From Pseudorhodoferax soli (GTDB taxonomy: Bacteria; Pseudomonadota; Gammaproteobacteria; Burkholderiales; Burkholderiaceae_C), in assembly GCF_003337555.1 (NCBI RefSeq), contig NZ_QPJK01000001.1, positions 1,385,741-1,449,740 of the forward strand: DNA of 64,000 nt. The letters run 5' to 3'. Position 1 is the stretch's first letter; every line of letters starts with the position of its first letter. The notes beneath the pieces are model-generated. The model had not been told where the DNA came from. It did no database searches and was given only the letters and a program-made list of their open reading frames with translations. Made by a program: the position numbers and the translations under genes. This document shows positions 10,063-18,595 of this stretch, piece by piece.

Positions 10063-10639
10063 CGCTCCATGGCTGATCGAGCTGGGTCGCCAGCAAATCT
10101 GGAGATGCTCACGACTATGGCGAGCGCAATGCGGGCGCAGCGCGCGTGGCTGAATACCACAACTAAGCGACGGTCCTAACGGTCACGGGCAGTCCCGTGA
10201 GCCGGGAAATCACGTCGTGTTTGACCGAGGCAACCGAACCGATCTCAGGCGCGGTGGACGCCAGCAGGACGTGAGGCACGGACCAATATGTGTGCGGCAC
10301 GCAGGCGTGTGGGATCACTGCGATGTCCTGCGACAGTGGCACGAGCAAGCAGTCCGCGAGCACCTATCGGAGTACTTGGCCAGCGCTTCCCATCAGTGCT
10401 TGAAAAGGCAGGCCAGTACCTCGGCCACGTCAGAGATGGACAGAGCGAGCCGTGCGGCACCACGCTCCTGAGCCTCGAACGAACTTTCGAGGGGCGAATG
10501 CCGGATGACCGCCCGCAGGTAGGGCGGATGCGGCGCATCCACCGTGACGAGGTCTCCTGCGGGAAGCCGCCCCAGATGTCCCGCCGCTGCCACAAGTGTT
10601 TTTTGTGGACTGGCGTGCGCGCAACCGTCATCAGGTCCC
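10063..10639. other. Region without a recognisable gene
   Basis: About 580 bp downstream of the insertion sequence. Open frames exist on both strands (for example 10163-10363 on the minus strand, 66 codons) but none has a ribosome-binding site, a motif I recognise, or codon usage like the neighbouring genes. The best reading is remnant DNA left by insertion and deletion next to the IS element. Confidence 0.5.
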
Positions 10640-10878
10640 CTAGTGGCACAGTTCCGCCACAGCCTCCGCCGGCGAAGCGCCCCACAAACCCCGCCCCGTG
10701 CCGCGCAGCGCGAGGAAGCGCGCACGCGGCCGCGCCTGCGCCAGCATCTCGGGCGGCACGATGGCGGGGTAAGGTTTGCCGTAGCGCGTCCACAGGCTGG
10801 GCTCGCCGGCATGTGCGCGCGAGGCCCGGTCGGGCAAGTACTGCGCTCCTGTTTGAGTCCAACGGTGCGCAGGGTCAT
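10640..10878 (-). pseudogene. Possible broken Phd/YefM-type antitoxin gene
   Basis: From an ATG at 10878 the frame gives MTLRTVGLKQ, then must shift by one base to continue as YLPDRASRAHAGE, followed by RYGKPYPAIVPPE and a stop at 10640. The order (short strand, helix ending in A-AGE, then R-GKP-A-IVP) resembles prevent-host-death antitoxins. No PIN or Doc toxin is visible beside it. The apparent frameshift and the missing partner suggest a remnant. The match is short and could be accidental. Confidence 0.35.
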
Positions 10879-10934
10879 GCTGGCAATCGAGACCGTCCGC
10901 ACATCGTAGGGAACGCCCACCACCTGGCGCAGGC

Positions 10935-12005
10935 CTACCCACCCCGCGGAAACATCACCACATGGTCCAAATCCGCCCGCACCCCGATCCACTCGCCGAT
11001 GCGGTGGTCGTGGTGGCTGGGCACATGGGCCAGGACGGTCTCGCCCGAGGCCAGCCTGAGCGTGTAGAGAAACTCCGAGCCGCGGAAGGCCTTGCGCATC
11101 ACCTCGGCCTTGACGGGCGCCTCGTCGTCGTGCACCACGTCGTCGGCGCGCAGCAGCAGGTCTTGCGGGCCGCCTTGGGCGAGGCTGGCAGCGGCCTGCG
11201 CCGCGGCCGCGCCGTTGACCGGGCCCAGCGGCGTCTGCAGCACCACATGGCCATCCACCGTGGAGACGGTGGCCGGCGCAAACACGCCATGGCCGATGAA
11301 GTCGGCCACGAAGCGCGTGGCCGGCCGGTGGTACAGCGTGTACGCATCGGCCCACTGGTGCAACTGGCCTTCGTGCATGACGCCGATGGCGTCGCCGATG
11401 GCGAAGGCCTCCAGCTGGTCGTGGGTGACGAACAGGGCCGTGGTCTTGGCCGCCTTGAGGATGGCGCGCACCTCGTGCGCCAGCCGCTCGCGCAGCTCCA
11501 CATCGAGGTTGGAGAAGGGTTCGTCCAGCAGCATGAGCTGCGGCCGCGGCGCCAGCGCACGGGCCAGCGCCACGCGCTGCTGCTGCCCGCCCGAGAGCTC
11601 GTGCGGTGCACGCCGCTCGGCGCCGCCCAGGCCCACGAGCTCCAGCACCTCGGCCACGCGCGCGGCGCGTTCGGCCTTGGGCAGGGCCGACAGGCCAAAG
11701 CCCACGTTGCGGCCCACGTCCAGGTGGGGAAACAGCGCGTAGTCCTGGAACACCATGCCGATGCGGCGCTGCTCGGCCGGCAACTGCAGGCCCGGCGCGC
11801 TGACCGGCTGGCCCGACAGCCGGATCTCGCCGCCCTGGGCCGGCTCCAGCCCGGCCACGGTGCGCAGCAAGGTGGTCTTGCCGCAACCCGAAGGGCCGAT
11901 GAGCACGCCGATCTCGCCTGCGGCAAGGCCGAAGCTCACATCGGCCACGGCCGGGCGCGCGCGGCCGGCGTATTGCACGACCAGGTGGGAGACATCCAGG
12001 AACAT
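10935..12005 (-). CDS. Iron(III)-type ABC transporter ATP-binding protein (FbpC/PotA-like)
   Basis: A 356-residue cytoplasmic ATPase. The Walker A motif GPSGCGKTT lies near residue 36, the Q-loop is MVFQDYALFPH, the signature is LSGGQQQRVALARAL, Walker B is LMLLDEPFSNLD and the switch is VTHDQLEA. A C-terminal beta-rich extension of about 120 residues matches the TOBE-type regulatory domain of FbpC/PotA/CysA transporters. The start MFLDVSHLVV is chosen because the ABC fold begins right after it; the frame is open further upstream, but that part runs into the divergent promoter. It is divergent from the permease at 12097, so the two should form one importer. No substrate-binding protein is adjacent. 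Iron as substrate is inferred from the two-domain permease. Confidence 0.85.
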   Translation of the reverse strand: MFLDVSHLVVQYAGRARPAVADVSFGLAAGEIGVLIGPSGCGKTTLLRTVAGLEPAQGGEIRLSGQPVSAPGLQLPAEQRRIGMVFQDYALFPHLDVGRNVGFGLSALPKAERAARVAEVLELVGLGGAERRAPHELSGGQQQRVALARALAPRPQLMLLDEPFSNLDVELRERLAHEVRAILKAAKTTALFVTHDQLEAFAIGDAIGVMHEGQLHQWADAYTLYHRPATRFVADFIGHGVFAPATVSTVDGHVVLQTPLGPVNGAAAAQAAASLAQGGPQDLLLRADDVVHDDEAPVKAEVMRKAFRGSEFLYTLRLASGETVLAHVPSHHDHRIGEWIGVRADLDHVVMFPRGG

Positions 12006-12096
12006 GGCCGCGATTGTAGGCAGCGCGATGCGTACAATTCTCATCTCTCCGGGGCGCCTGCCGCCCCTCTCTCCGTCTCTCTCCACCCCCTCCCGG

Positions 12097-13710
12097 ATGC
12101 CCCGTCGCTGGCTGTCTCTGCCCTGCATGCTGCTGGTCGCGACCTTGCTCACGCTGCCCGTGCTAGCGGTGCTGGCGTCCTGGGCGCAGTGGGATGCGCA
12201 GACAGCGCAGATCCTGCGGGAGCTGGGCCAGACCGTGCTGCCGGGCTACATCGCCACCACCTTGGGCCTGGCCGCCATGGTTGGCGTGGGTGTGGTGCTG
12301 ATCGGCACGGGCGCGGCGGCCTGCGTGACGCTGTTCGACTTCCGCGGCCGGCGCACGCTCGAATGGGCGCTGCTGCTGCCACTGGCCATGCCCGCCTATG
12401 TGGTGGCCTACGCCTACACCGACTTCCTGCAGTTCGGCGGCCCGGCCCAGACCTGGCTGCGCGAGAGCTTCGGGCTGCGCGGGCGCGTGCTGCCCGAGGT
12501 GCGCAGCCTGGGCGGCGCGGCCATCGTGTTCACGTTCGCGCTGTACCCCTATGTCTACCTGCTGGCCCGCACCGCGCTGGCCGAGCGCGCTGCCCACCTG
12601 ATGGAAGCCGCCCGCCTGCTCGGCGCGCCGCTGGCCCGGCGCATCCGCCAGGTTGCGCTGCCGATGGCGCGGCCGGCCATCGCGGCCGGCACGGCGCTGG
12701 CATTGATGGAGACGCTGGCGGACTTCGGCGTGTCCAGCTACTTCGGCATCCAGACCTTCACGGCCGGCATCTACAAGGCCTGGCTGGCGATGGACAACCG
12801 CATCGCCGCGGCCCAGCTGGCAACCATGCTGCTGGTGTTCGTGGTCGTGCTGCTCGCGCTCGAGCAACGCGCACAGGCGCGCATGCGCTTTGCCAGCACG
12901 CGCGGGCGCGCCGGCAGCCACGACGGCCGGCCCCTGGCGCTGCGCGGCTGGCGCCAGCTGCTGGCGCAGGCGCTGTGCGTGTTCCCCGTGCTGATGGGCT
13001 TCGTGCTGCCCGTGGCCTTCATGCTGCGGCCGCTGGCGGCCGACTGGTCGGTGCTGCCCTGGGACCGTTTCGTGCAGTGGGCCACCAACAGCATCTGGCT
13101 GGGCGCGCTGACCTCGGCCATCGCCGTGGCGCTGGCGCTCTTCCTAGCGTTCTGCGTGCGGCACACGCCACGCACGCTGCAGCGCGCTGCCGTGCAGCTC
13201 GTGGGGCTGGGCTATGCGGTGCCGGGCGCGGTCATCGTGGTGGGGCTGCTGCTGCCGGTGGGCTGGCTGCAGCAGACCATGCCGCAGCTGGGCGCGGCCT
13301 ACTGGGTCACGGCCACCGCGCTGGGCATCGTGTGGGCCTACCTGGTGCGCTTCTGTGCCGTGGCGCTGCAGTCTATGCAGAGCGGCTATGCGCGCATTCC
13401 GCAGAGCTTCGACGATTCGGCACGCACCATGGGCACGGGCAGCTTCGGCCTGATGGCGCGCGTGCACTGGCCGCTGTTGCACCGCTCGGCAGCTGCGGCC
13501 GCGCTGCTGGTGTTCGTGGACGTGATGAAGGAGTTGCCCGCCACCATGGTGCTGCGGCCGTTCAACACCGACACGCTGGCCGTGGTGGCCTACCAGCTGG
13601 CGCGCGACGAGCGCCTGGGCGAAGCCGCCCTGCCCTCGCTGGCGCTGGTGGTGGTGGGCCTGCTGCCCGTGGTGCTGCTGAGCCGCACGCTGCGCAGCAG
13701 GCCGGCCTGA
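12097..13710 (+). CDS. Iron(III)-type ABC transporter permease, fused double domain (FbpB-like)
   Basis: A 537-residue inner-membrane protein with about twelve hydrophobic segments and two copies of the binding-protein-dependent permease fold. The coupling motifs are EAARLLGAPLARRIRQVALP-like in the first half and DDSARTMGTGSFGLMARV-like in the second. Fused permeases of this length are typical of FbpB/ThiP-class ferric-iron importers. The ATPase gene is divergent across a 91-bp gap containing a TGAGAAT half-site on the minus strand (12037-12043), too weak to call a Fur box. An ATG at 12028 is an alternative start; 12097 places the first membrane helix about 10 residues in. It converges with infA, stop codons three bases apart. 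Confidence 0.85.
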   Translation: MPRRWLSLPCMLLVATLLTLPVLAVLASWAQWDAQTAQILRELGQTVLPGYIATTLGLAAMVGVGVVLIGTGAAACVTLFDFRGRRTLEWALLLPLAMPAYVVAYAYTDFLQFGGPAQTWLRESFGLRGRVLPEVRSLGGAAIVFTFALYPYVYLLARTALAERAAHLMEAARLLGAPLARRIRQVALPMARPAIAAGTALALMETLADFGVSSYFGIQTFTAGIYKAWLAMDNRIAAAQLATMLLVFVVVLLALEQRAQARMRFASTRGRAGSHDGRPLALRGWRQLLAQALCVFPVLMGFVLPVAFMLRPLAADWSVLPWDRFVQWATNSIWLGALTSAIAVALALFLAFCVRHTPRTLQRAAVQLVGLGYAVPGAVIVVGLLLPVGWLQQTMPQLGAAYWVTATALGIVWAYLVRFCAVALQSMQSGYARIPQSFDDSARTMGTGSFGLMARVHWPLLHRSAAAAALLVFVDVMKELPATMVLRPFNTDTLAVVAYQLARDERLGEAALPSLALVVVGLLPVVLLSRTLRSRPA

Positions 13711-13713
13711 AGC

Positions 13714-13950
13714 TCAGCGCGGGCCGCGCGTCTCCAGGTGGCGGAACTTGATGCGGCCCTTGCTCAGGTCGTAGGGCGAGAGTTCCAGCGTCACGCGGTC
13801 GCCTGCCAGGATGCGGATGTGGTGTTTGCGCATCTTGCCGGCGCTGTACGCCACCAGGCTGTGGCCGTTTTCGAGTACGACGCGGTAGCGCGAGTCGGGC
13901 AGCACTTCCTCGACCACGCCGCTCATTTCGATCAGGTCTTCCTTGGCCAT
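13714..13950 (-). CDS. infA: Translation initiation factor IF-1, stand-alone paralogue
   Basis: A 78-residue S1/OB-fold protein beginning MAKEDLIEM and containing ENGH, GKMRK, IRIL-GD-V and [12 protein letters not shown], the landmarks of IF-1, which binds the A site of the 30S subunit during initiation. The frame is open upstream, but MAKED is the conserved family start. It is a few residues longer than the usual 72 because of the tail HLETRGPR. It is not beside ribosomal protein genes here, whereas one infA copy usually sits in the secY-rpmJ region. Many betaproteobacteria carry a second, divergent copy, so this is probably that paralogue. Confidence 0.93.
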   Translation of the reverse strand: MAKEDLIEMSGVVEEVLPDSRYRVVLENGHSLVAYSAGKMRKHHIRILAGDRVTLELSPYDLSKGRIKFRHLETRGPR

Positions 13951-14275
13951 CTTCAGCTTTCGGTCTGTTTGCCTTCCAGCCCACCGTGCCAAGCCCGGCA
14001 GGCCAACCAATCATGGGAAACACGTTGCCAGACGCCCTGCGCTGCGCCGGCAACACGCCGGTGCGTGGCGGCCAGTTCGCCAATGCGGCGGAAAGTCTAA
14101 CGGATGGTGCGCGCCGCTCAGCGGCGTCGGCTCCGCCTGCGCGCAGGTGCTGCGCACCGCCACGCGCAGCGCCTCACACACCGCTGAGTGCCTTTGCACA
14201 AGCAGCTTCGTCCAGGACCGTTCCCCCGCGCCCGGCCACGCAGGTGGTCGGCAGCGCGGTTGCGCAGTTGGGCCG

Positions 14276-14866
14276 TCACGCACCCGGCCTCGCAACGCGC
14301 TGGCCCGCCCTGTGCAACGCCCAGCCCACGGCCAGGAACGTCGCTGCAATGCCCACGGCATACGCCGCCACCGCGCCCTGGCCACCGGCCCTGGCGGGAT
14401 CGAGAAACGGATACGGGTACCAACCGATGCTGGCACCGCGCACGACACAGTAGACGAGGTAGACCGTGGGAAACACCAGGGCCACCCCCACCAGCCTCGG
14501 CCCCAACGGAGTTGACGGCGGACGCAACACCCAGTCGAGCACGATCGCCACCGGCATCACGTAGTGCAGGACGACATTGACCCAGGGCAGCAGCCCGCCC
14601 AGGTCGGTGTTGCGCAGCAGCACGGCGAAGACCAGGCCGACGACCGCCATGTTGACGGCGGAAAGGTAGCGCGCCCGGTCGAGCCAGCCGCCCCCACGCG
14701 CCAGCACGCTCAACAGCAGCACGAGGACGGCGGCGATGTTGGACAGGTTCGTGAAGTAACTGAAGAAGTTCAACACGCTGTACGCGCCCTGCACGTGCAA
14801 CACCAGTTGCCGGCCGATGGCCATGCAGGCCAGCAAGGCGAGGGCCAGGCGTGCAAACGTGGGCAC
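14276..14866 (-). CDS. Pr6Pr family membrane protein
   Basis: A 196-residue integral membrane protein with about six hydrophobic helices. The motif FFSYFTNLSNI after the first helix and the His-bearing helix LHYVMPVAIVLDWVL are typical of the Pr6Pr family (six transmembrane helices, distantly related to FAR-17a/AIG1). No biochemical function is established that I can cite. Translation starts at GTG 14866, only three bases after the stop of the HIT gene, so the two are co-transcribed. The 325 bp between its stop and the infA start hold no gene I can support. Confidence 0.75.
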   Translation of the reverse strand: MPTFARLALALLACMAIGRQLVLHVQGAYSVLNFFSYFTNLSNIAAVLVLLLSVLARGGGWLDRARYLSAVNMAVVGLVFAVLLRNTDLGGLLPWVNVVLHYVMPVAIVLDWVLRPPSTPLGPRLVGVALVFPTVYLVYCVVRGASIGWYPYPFLDPARAGGQGAVAAYAVGIAATFLAVGWALHRAGQRVARPGA

Positions 14867-14869
14867 GGC

Positions 14870-15316
14870 TCAATCCGCCGGCAGCGCAGCCCGCAGCCGC
14901 GCCGCGTGGTCCTGCAACACCGCCGCGCCAGGCTCCTTGCGCGGCCAGGCCAGCGCCATGCCGTCGTCCTCGTGGCGCGGCAGCACGTGCAGGTGGAAGT
15001 GGAACACCGTCTGCCCGCCGACCGGGCCATTCGCCTGGAACAGCGTCATGCCGGGCGGATCGAACGCGGCCTGCACAGCGCGCGCCATGCGCTGCGCGGT
15101 CTGCAGCACGGCGCCCGCCTCTTCGGGCGTGATGTCCAGCAGCGTGACGGCATGGCGCTTGGTCGCCACCAGCACATGGCCGGGGTTGACCTGGCCGATG
15201 TCCATGAAGGCGATGGTCAGCGCATCCTCGTAGACCTTGGCGGACGGGATCTCGCCGGCCACGAGGCGGCAGAAGATGCACTGGCCGGGCGGCGAGTGGT
15301 CGACGAACATGGGCAT
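14870..15316 (-). CDS. HIT family nucleotide-binding hydrolase
   Basis: A 148-residue protein with the histidine triad HFHLH (His106, 108, 110) followed by VLPRH, and an N-terminal CIFCRLVAGEIPSAKVYE segment typical of HINT/Fhit-like enzymes. Such proteins hydrolyse phosphoramidate or phosphoanhydride bonds of AMP derivatives through a His-AMP intermediate. The paired CxxC (Cys13 and Cys16) may bind zinc, as in other HIT proteins. ATG 15316 is chosen because AAAGGAGAC lies at a good distance upstream; an earlier in-frame ATG lies before that site. It heads the two-gene unit with the Pr6Pr gene and is divergent from the TonB receptor. Confidence 0.9.
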   Translation of the reverse strand: MPMFVDHSPPGQCIFCRLVAGEIPSAKVYEDALTIAFMDIGQVNPGHVLVATKRHAVTLLDITPEEAGAVLQTAQRMARAVQAAFDPPGMTLFQANGPVGGQTVFHFHLHVLPRHEDDGMALAWPRKEPGAAVLQDHAARLRAALPAD

Positions 15317-15381
15317 GCGGGGGTCTCCTTTGCGGCGCATGGTAGCCGCGCACGCGCTGGGCAGCCTCGGTTTGCTACCAT

Positions 15382-15406
15382 TCAAATGAGAACGCTTTTC
15401 ATTTGA
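15382..15406. promoter_or_regulatory. Fur box upstream of the TonB receptor
   Basis: A 25-bp imperfect palindrome centred on 15394: TCAAATGA on the left (15382-15389) and TCATTTGA on the right (15399-15406), with inner GAA/TTT flanks. It contains the ATGAGAA and TTTTCAT half-sites expected of a Fur operator. It lies 24 bp before the receptor ATG, so bound ferric Fur would block transcription when iron is plentiful. It is 66 bp from the HIT gene start on the other strand, which it might also affect. Confidence 0.75.
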
Positions 15407-15429
15407 TAACGCCACCCGAGGCCAGACCG

Positions 15430-17592
15430 ATGCACGCACGCCACCTTCTCCGACCAACCCCCATCGCCCTCGCACTGCTCGCCTTCAGCACCTGTGCGGC
15501 AGCGCAGACGGCCGCCACTGCGGCCACCGCGGCAGGCACGCTGGACCAGGTCAACGTGCGCAGCAAGTATGAGCGCGAGGACCTGCCCGTCCGCGCCGCG
15601 GGCAACAAGGCTGCCTCGGGCGCGCGCCTGGGCATCCTGGGCGCCACGTCCATCATGGACGCGCCCGTCCACGTCAACGCCTACACGCGCGAACTGGCCG
15701 AAGACTGGTCGGCGCTGACGCTGCAGGACGTGCTGGAGAACGACCCCGCCGTCGTCTTCACCACCAACAAGAACCATCTGCTGCAGAACTTCAACCTGCG
15801 CGGCCTGGACATGGGCGCCATGGACATCGCCACCAACGGCCTGTACGGCATCGCGCCGGCCAACGCCGTGCCGATCGAGATGTTCGAGCGCATCGAGGTG
15901 CTGCGCGGCCCCAACGTGCTGCTCTCCGGCATGCCCCCGGGCTCCAGCGTGGCCGGCACCGTGAACATGGTCACCAAGCGCGCGCTGGCGCAGCCCATCG
16001 CCGACCTCACGCTGACCTACGGCACGCATGCGTACTTCCAGGCCCATGCCGACGTGGGCAAGCGCTTTGGCGACGAGAAGCGGCTGGGCCTGCGCTTCAA
16101 CGGCGTCTACGGCGACGGCGAGATGGGCGCCAAGGACGAAAGCCAGACCCGCCGCGTCGGCGCGCTGGCGCTGGACTACCAGGGCGACCGCGCGCGCTTC
16201 TCGCTGGACCTGTACGACAGCGTGAACAAGATCGAGAACGGCAGCCCGGGCATGTTCAACTTTCAGAGCGTCAGGGTGAACTCCGCGACGGTGATCCCCG
16301 GCGTGGGCTACCTGCTGTCTCCGCCCGATGGCGACACCAACATGTTCCGCGGCACGCACGGCCGCTACGACAACAGCGGCCTGCTGGCGCGCGCCGAGGT
16401 CGACTTCAACGCCGACTGGCAGGGTTACCTCGCGCTGGGCGGCTCCGAAGCCAAGGGCACGGGCCTGCTGTTCGGCACCCGTGCCATCGTCACGGGAGCG
16501 GACGGCACCACGCGCGGCGCCATCTACAACGTGCACACCGAGTCCGAGCGCCGCACGGCCGAGACCGGCGTGATCGGCAAGTTCGCCACGGGCAGCGTGC
16601 AGCACCGGCTGCAGCTGTCGGCCAATGTGCTCAAGCACAAGGAGGGCACGGTCAACACCGCCTGCGCCTACTGCTACACGACCAACATGTACGACCCGGT
16701 GGCTCCCGCCTTCCCGGCGGCACCGGTCTGGGGCGGCTACACCGTCGAGAACGATTTCCGCTCGCTGGCCATCGCAGACACCATGGGCTTCGCCGGCGAG
16801 AAGCTGCTGCTCACCGTGGGCGGGCGCTACCAGACCGTGAAGCAGACCAACGCCGCCACTGCAAACGCACCGCGCACCGACTACAGCGAAAGCCGCTTCT
16901 CGCCCATGGTCGCGGCCGTGGTGCGTCCGTGGGGCGATTGGCTCTCGCTGTTCGGCAACTACACCGAAGGGCTGGAGCCTGGCCAGGTCGTGGGTGTGGG
17001 CTATGCCAACGTGGGCGCGTCCCTGCCTCCCAAGCAGACCAAACAGATGGAACTGGGCGCCAAGCTGCAGGCCGGCGCCATGACCCACACCGTCAGTGCC
17101 TTCCAGATCAAGCGCCCGTCCTTCACCGGCACCGCGCCTGCCGCCCTGGTCGAAGGCGGCGAGCAGCGCCTGCGCGGTCTCGAATGGAGCATGTACGGCC
17201 AGGTGCTGCAAACCGTCTCGCTGCTGGGCGGCGTCACCCACATCAAGTCCGAGCAGCGCAACACCGGCCGCGACACCTACGGCGTGCCCGAATGGCGTGC
17301 CCGCATCGGCGCGGACTGGCAGACCCCGGTCGCCGACCTCAAGGTCGGCGGCCGCATCGTCTACACCGGCTCGCAATGGGCCGACTCAGGCAACCGGCTG
17401 AAGGTGCCCTCCTGGAACCGGCTCGACCTCAACGCCAGCTACGCCACCCGCTTCGGCAGCACGCCCGTGCGCTTCAACGCCAGCGTGGAGAACGTGACCG
17501 ACAAGAACTACTGGATCGGGATGTTCGGCGACGGCTTCGTGATGGCCGGCGCACCGCGCACGGCGAGGTTGTCGGCCACGGTCTCGTTCTGA
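15430..17592 (+). CDS. TonB-dependent siderophore receptor (FhuE/FcuA-like)
   Basis: A 720-residue outer-membrane receptor. The signal peptide spans about residues 1-26 (cleavage near CAAAQ). The plug has VHVNAYTRELAEDW, FNLRGLDMG and RIEVLRGPNVLLSGMPPGSSVAG, and the beta-barrel ends in RTARLSATVSF with the terminal Phe needed for Bam assembly. VLRGP followed by a G-PG turn is typical of ferric hydroxamate or other siderophore receptors, which take up the complex using TonB/ExbBD energy. ATG 15430 gives a clean signal peptide; an earlier in-frame start would place charged residues before it. The Fur box immediately upstream supports an iron role. The substrate is not determinable. Confidence 0.9.
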   Translation: MHARHLLRPTPIALALLAFSTCAAAQTAATAATAAGTLDQVNVRSKYEREDLPVRAAGNKAASGARLGILGATSIMDAPVHVNAYTRELAEDWSALTLQDVLENDPAVVFTTNKNHLLQNFNLRGLDMGAMDIATNGLYGIAPANAVPIEMFERIEVLRGPNVLLSGMPPGSSVAGTVNMVTKRALAQPIADLTLTYGTHAYFQAHADVGKRFGDEKRLGLRFNGVYGDGEMGAKDESQTRRVGALALDYQGDRARFSLDLYDSVNKIENGSPGMFNFQSVRVNSATVIPGVGYLLSPPDGDTNMFRGTHGRYDNSGLLARAEVDFNADWQGYLALGGSEAKGTGLLFGTRAIVTGADGTTRGAIYNVHTESERRTAETGVIGKFATGSVQHRLQLSANVLKHKEGTVNTACAYCYTTNMYDPVAPAFPAAPVWGGYTVENDFRSLAIADTMGFAGEKLLLTVGGRYQTVKQTNAATANAPRTDYSESRFSPMVAAVVRPWGDWLSLFGNYTEGLEPGQVVGVGYANVGASLPPKQTKQMELGAKLQAGAMTHTVSAFQIKRPSFTGTAPAALVEGGEQRLRGLEWSMYGQVLQTVSLLGGVTHIKSEQRNTGRDTYGVPEWRARIGADWQTPVADLKVGGRIVYTGSQWADSGNRLKVPSWNRLDLNASYATRFGSTPVRFNASVENVTDKNYWIGMFGDGFVMAGAPRTARLSATVSF

Positions 17593-17596
17593 TCGC

Positions 17597-18496
17597 TCAG
17601 GCGCGCGCCTGCGCGCGCCGCAGCACGTACTCGATGAACGTCGCCATCGCCCGCGTGTGGTGGCGGTTCGGCATGTACAGCAGGTGCATGCGCGTGCCGA
17701 AGATCGACAGCCGCCAGGCGTCCAGCGCGGTCACCACCGTGCCGGCCTCCAGCAGGTCGCGCACCGTGTAGTCGGGCACCAGGCCCACGCCCAGGCCGGC
17801 GAGCACGGCCTCGCGCAGGAACATGAAGTTCTCCGAGATCAGCGTGGGCTCGATCAGCACCTCGTGCCGCTCCTCGTCCTGGTAGGCGGCCAAGCGCAGC
17901 TGCTTGCCGATCACGGCGGCCGTCAGCAGCGGTGTGTGCTGCAGGTCTTCCAGCCGCTGCGGCAGGCCGGCCTGCTCGGCATAGGCGCGTGAGGCGCAGG
18001 CCACGAAGCGCACCGGCCCCAGGTCGCGCGCCACGAGGTTCTGCGGCGGTTCGGAGAGCACGCGCACGGCCACGTCGACCTCGTCGCGCATCAGGTCTTC
18101 CACGCGGTTCTCGAACAGCACGTCGAGCACGATGGCCGGGTGCAGGCGCTTGAACTCCAGCAGCCAGGGCGACATGGCCAACTGCCCATAACCGCTGGGC
18201 ACCGACAGGCGCACGCGGCCGCTCAGCTCCTGCCCCAGCGTGGCGATGGACTCGCGCGCAGCCAGCAGCTCGTTCTGGATCACGCGGCCGTGTTCGTAGA
18301 GCTTGAGCCCGATCTCGGTGGCCTCCAGCCGGCGCGTGGTGCGGCGGATCAGCTGCTGGCCGATGGCGCGCTCCACCTGGTTCAGGTGGTAGCTCACGTT
18401 GGCGCGGCTCATCTTCATGCGGCGCGCGGCTTCGGCCAGGTTGCCGGCATCCAGGATCTGGACGAGCAGCGTCAGAGATTGGACATCCAGGCTCAT
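17597..18496 (-). CDS. LysR-family regulator of the adjacent acyl-CoA operon
   Basis: A 299-residue LysR protein. The winged helix-turn-helix covers about residues 3-62 (AGNLAEAARRMKMSRANVSY). The effector domain follows, with VRLSVPSGYGQLA and ending LLYMPNRHHTRAMATFIEYV. It belongs to the group with an RRTTRRLEATE wing, as in CrgA-like regulators. It is divergent from the FadJ-like gene across 99 bp containing inverted repeats, so it probably controls that operon in response to an acid or its CoA ester. It converges with the receptor gene, stop codons four bases apart. Confidence 0.88.
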   Translation of the reverse strand: MSLDVQSLTLLVQILDAGNLAEAARRMKMSRANVSYHLNQVERAIGQQLIRRTTRRLEATEIGLKLYEHGRVIQNELLAARESIATLGQELSGRVRLSVPSGYGQLAMSPWLLEFKRLHPAIVLDVLFENRVEDLMRDEVDVAVRVLSEPPQNLVARDLGPVRFVACASRAYAEQAGLPQRLEDLQHTPLLTAAVIGKQLRLAAYQDEERHEVLIEPTLISENFMFLREAVLAGLGVGLVPDYTVRDLLEAGTVVTALDAWRLSIFGTRMHLLYMPNRHHTRAMATFIEYVLRRAQARA

Positions 18497-18498
18497 TG

Positions 18499-18545
18499 TT
18501 CAAATCGGCTTGACGGTGTGTTTGAAGTCTATGCCATTGTCAAAC
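18499..18545. promoter_or_regulatory. Candidate LysR operator between regulator and acyl-CoA operon
   Basis: The 99-bp divergent gap contains TTCAAA (18499-18504), TTTGAA (18521-18526) and TCAAAC (18540-18545), the last paired with GTTTGA at 18520. The segments CATTGTTCAAA (from 18494) and CATTGTCAAA (from 18535) form a 41-bp-spaced direct repeat, about four helical turns, as expected when a LysR tetramer touches two sites. The assignment rests on position and symmetry only. Confidence 0.5.
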
Positions 18546-18595
18546 CGGAATCGCGAACGAACAATGCCCGCTCCCCAACACGAAGAGACAACGCC

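Noticed and set aside
10393..10639. Possible PIN or Doc toxin gene following the Phd-like remnant
   Set aside because: The minus-strand frames after 10640 show no DTN/DTH start or other PIN acidic residues and no Fic motif.
12026..12060. Fur box between the ABC ATPase and permease
   Set aside because: Only one half-site (TGAGAAT on the minus strand at 12037-12043) is good; the other half matches at too few positions.
15403..15429. Earlier in-frame start for the TonB receptor
   Set aside because: It would overlap the Fur box and put acidic and proline residues before the signal peptide; ATG 15430 gives a normal export signal.
17600..17620. Terminator made of the GGCGCGCG/CGCGCGCC inverted repeat
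   Set aside because: It lies inside the 3' coding end of the LysR gene, is a simple GC alternation and has no T tract.
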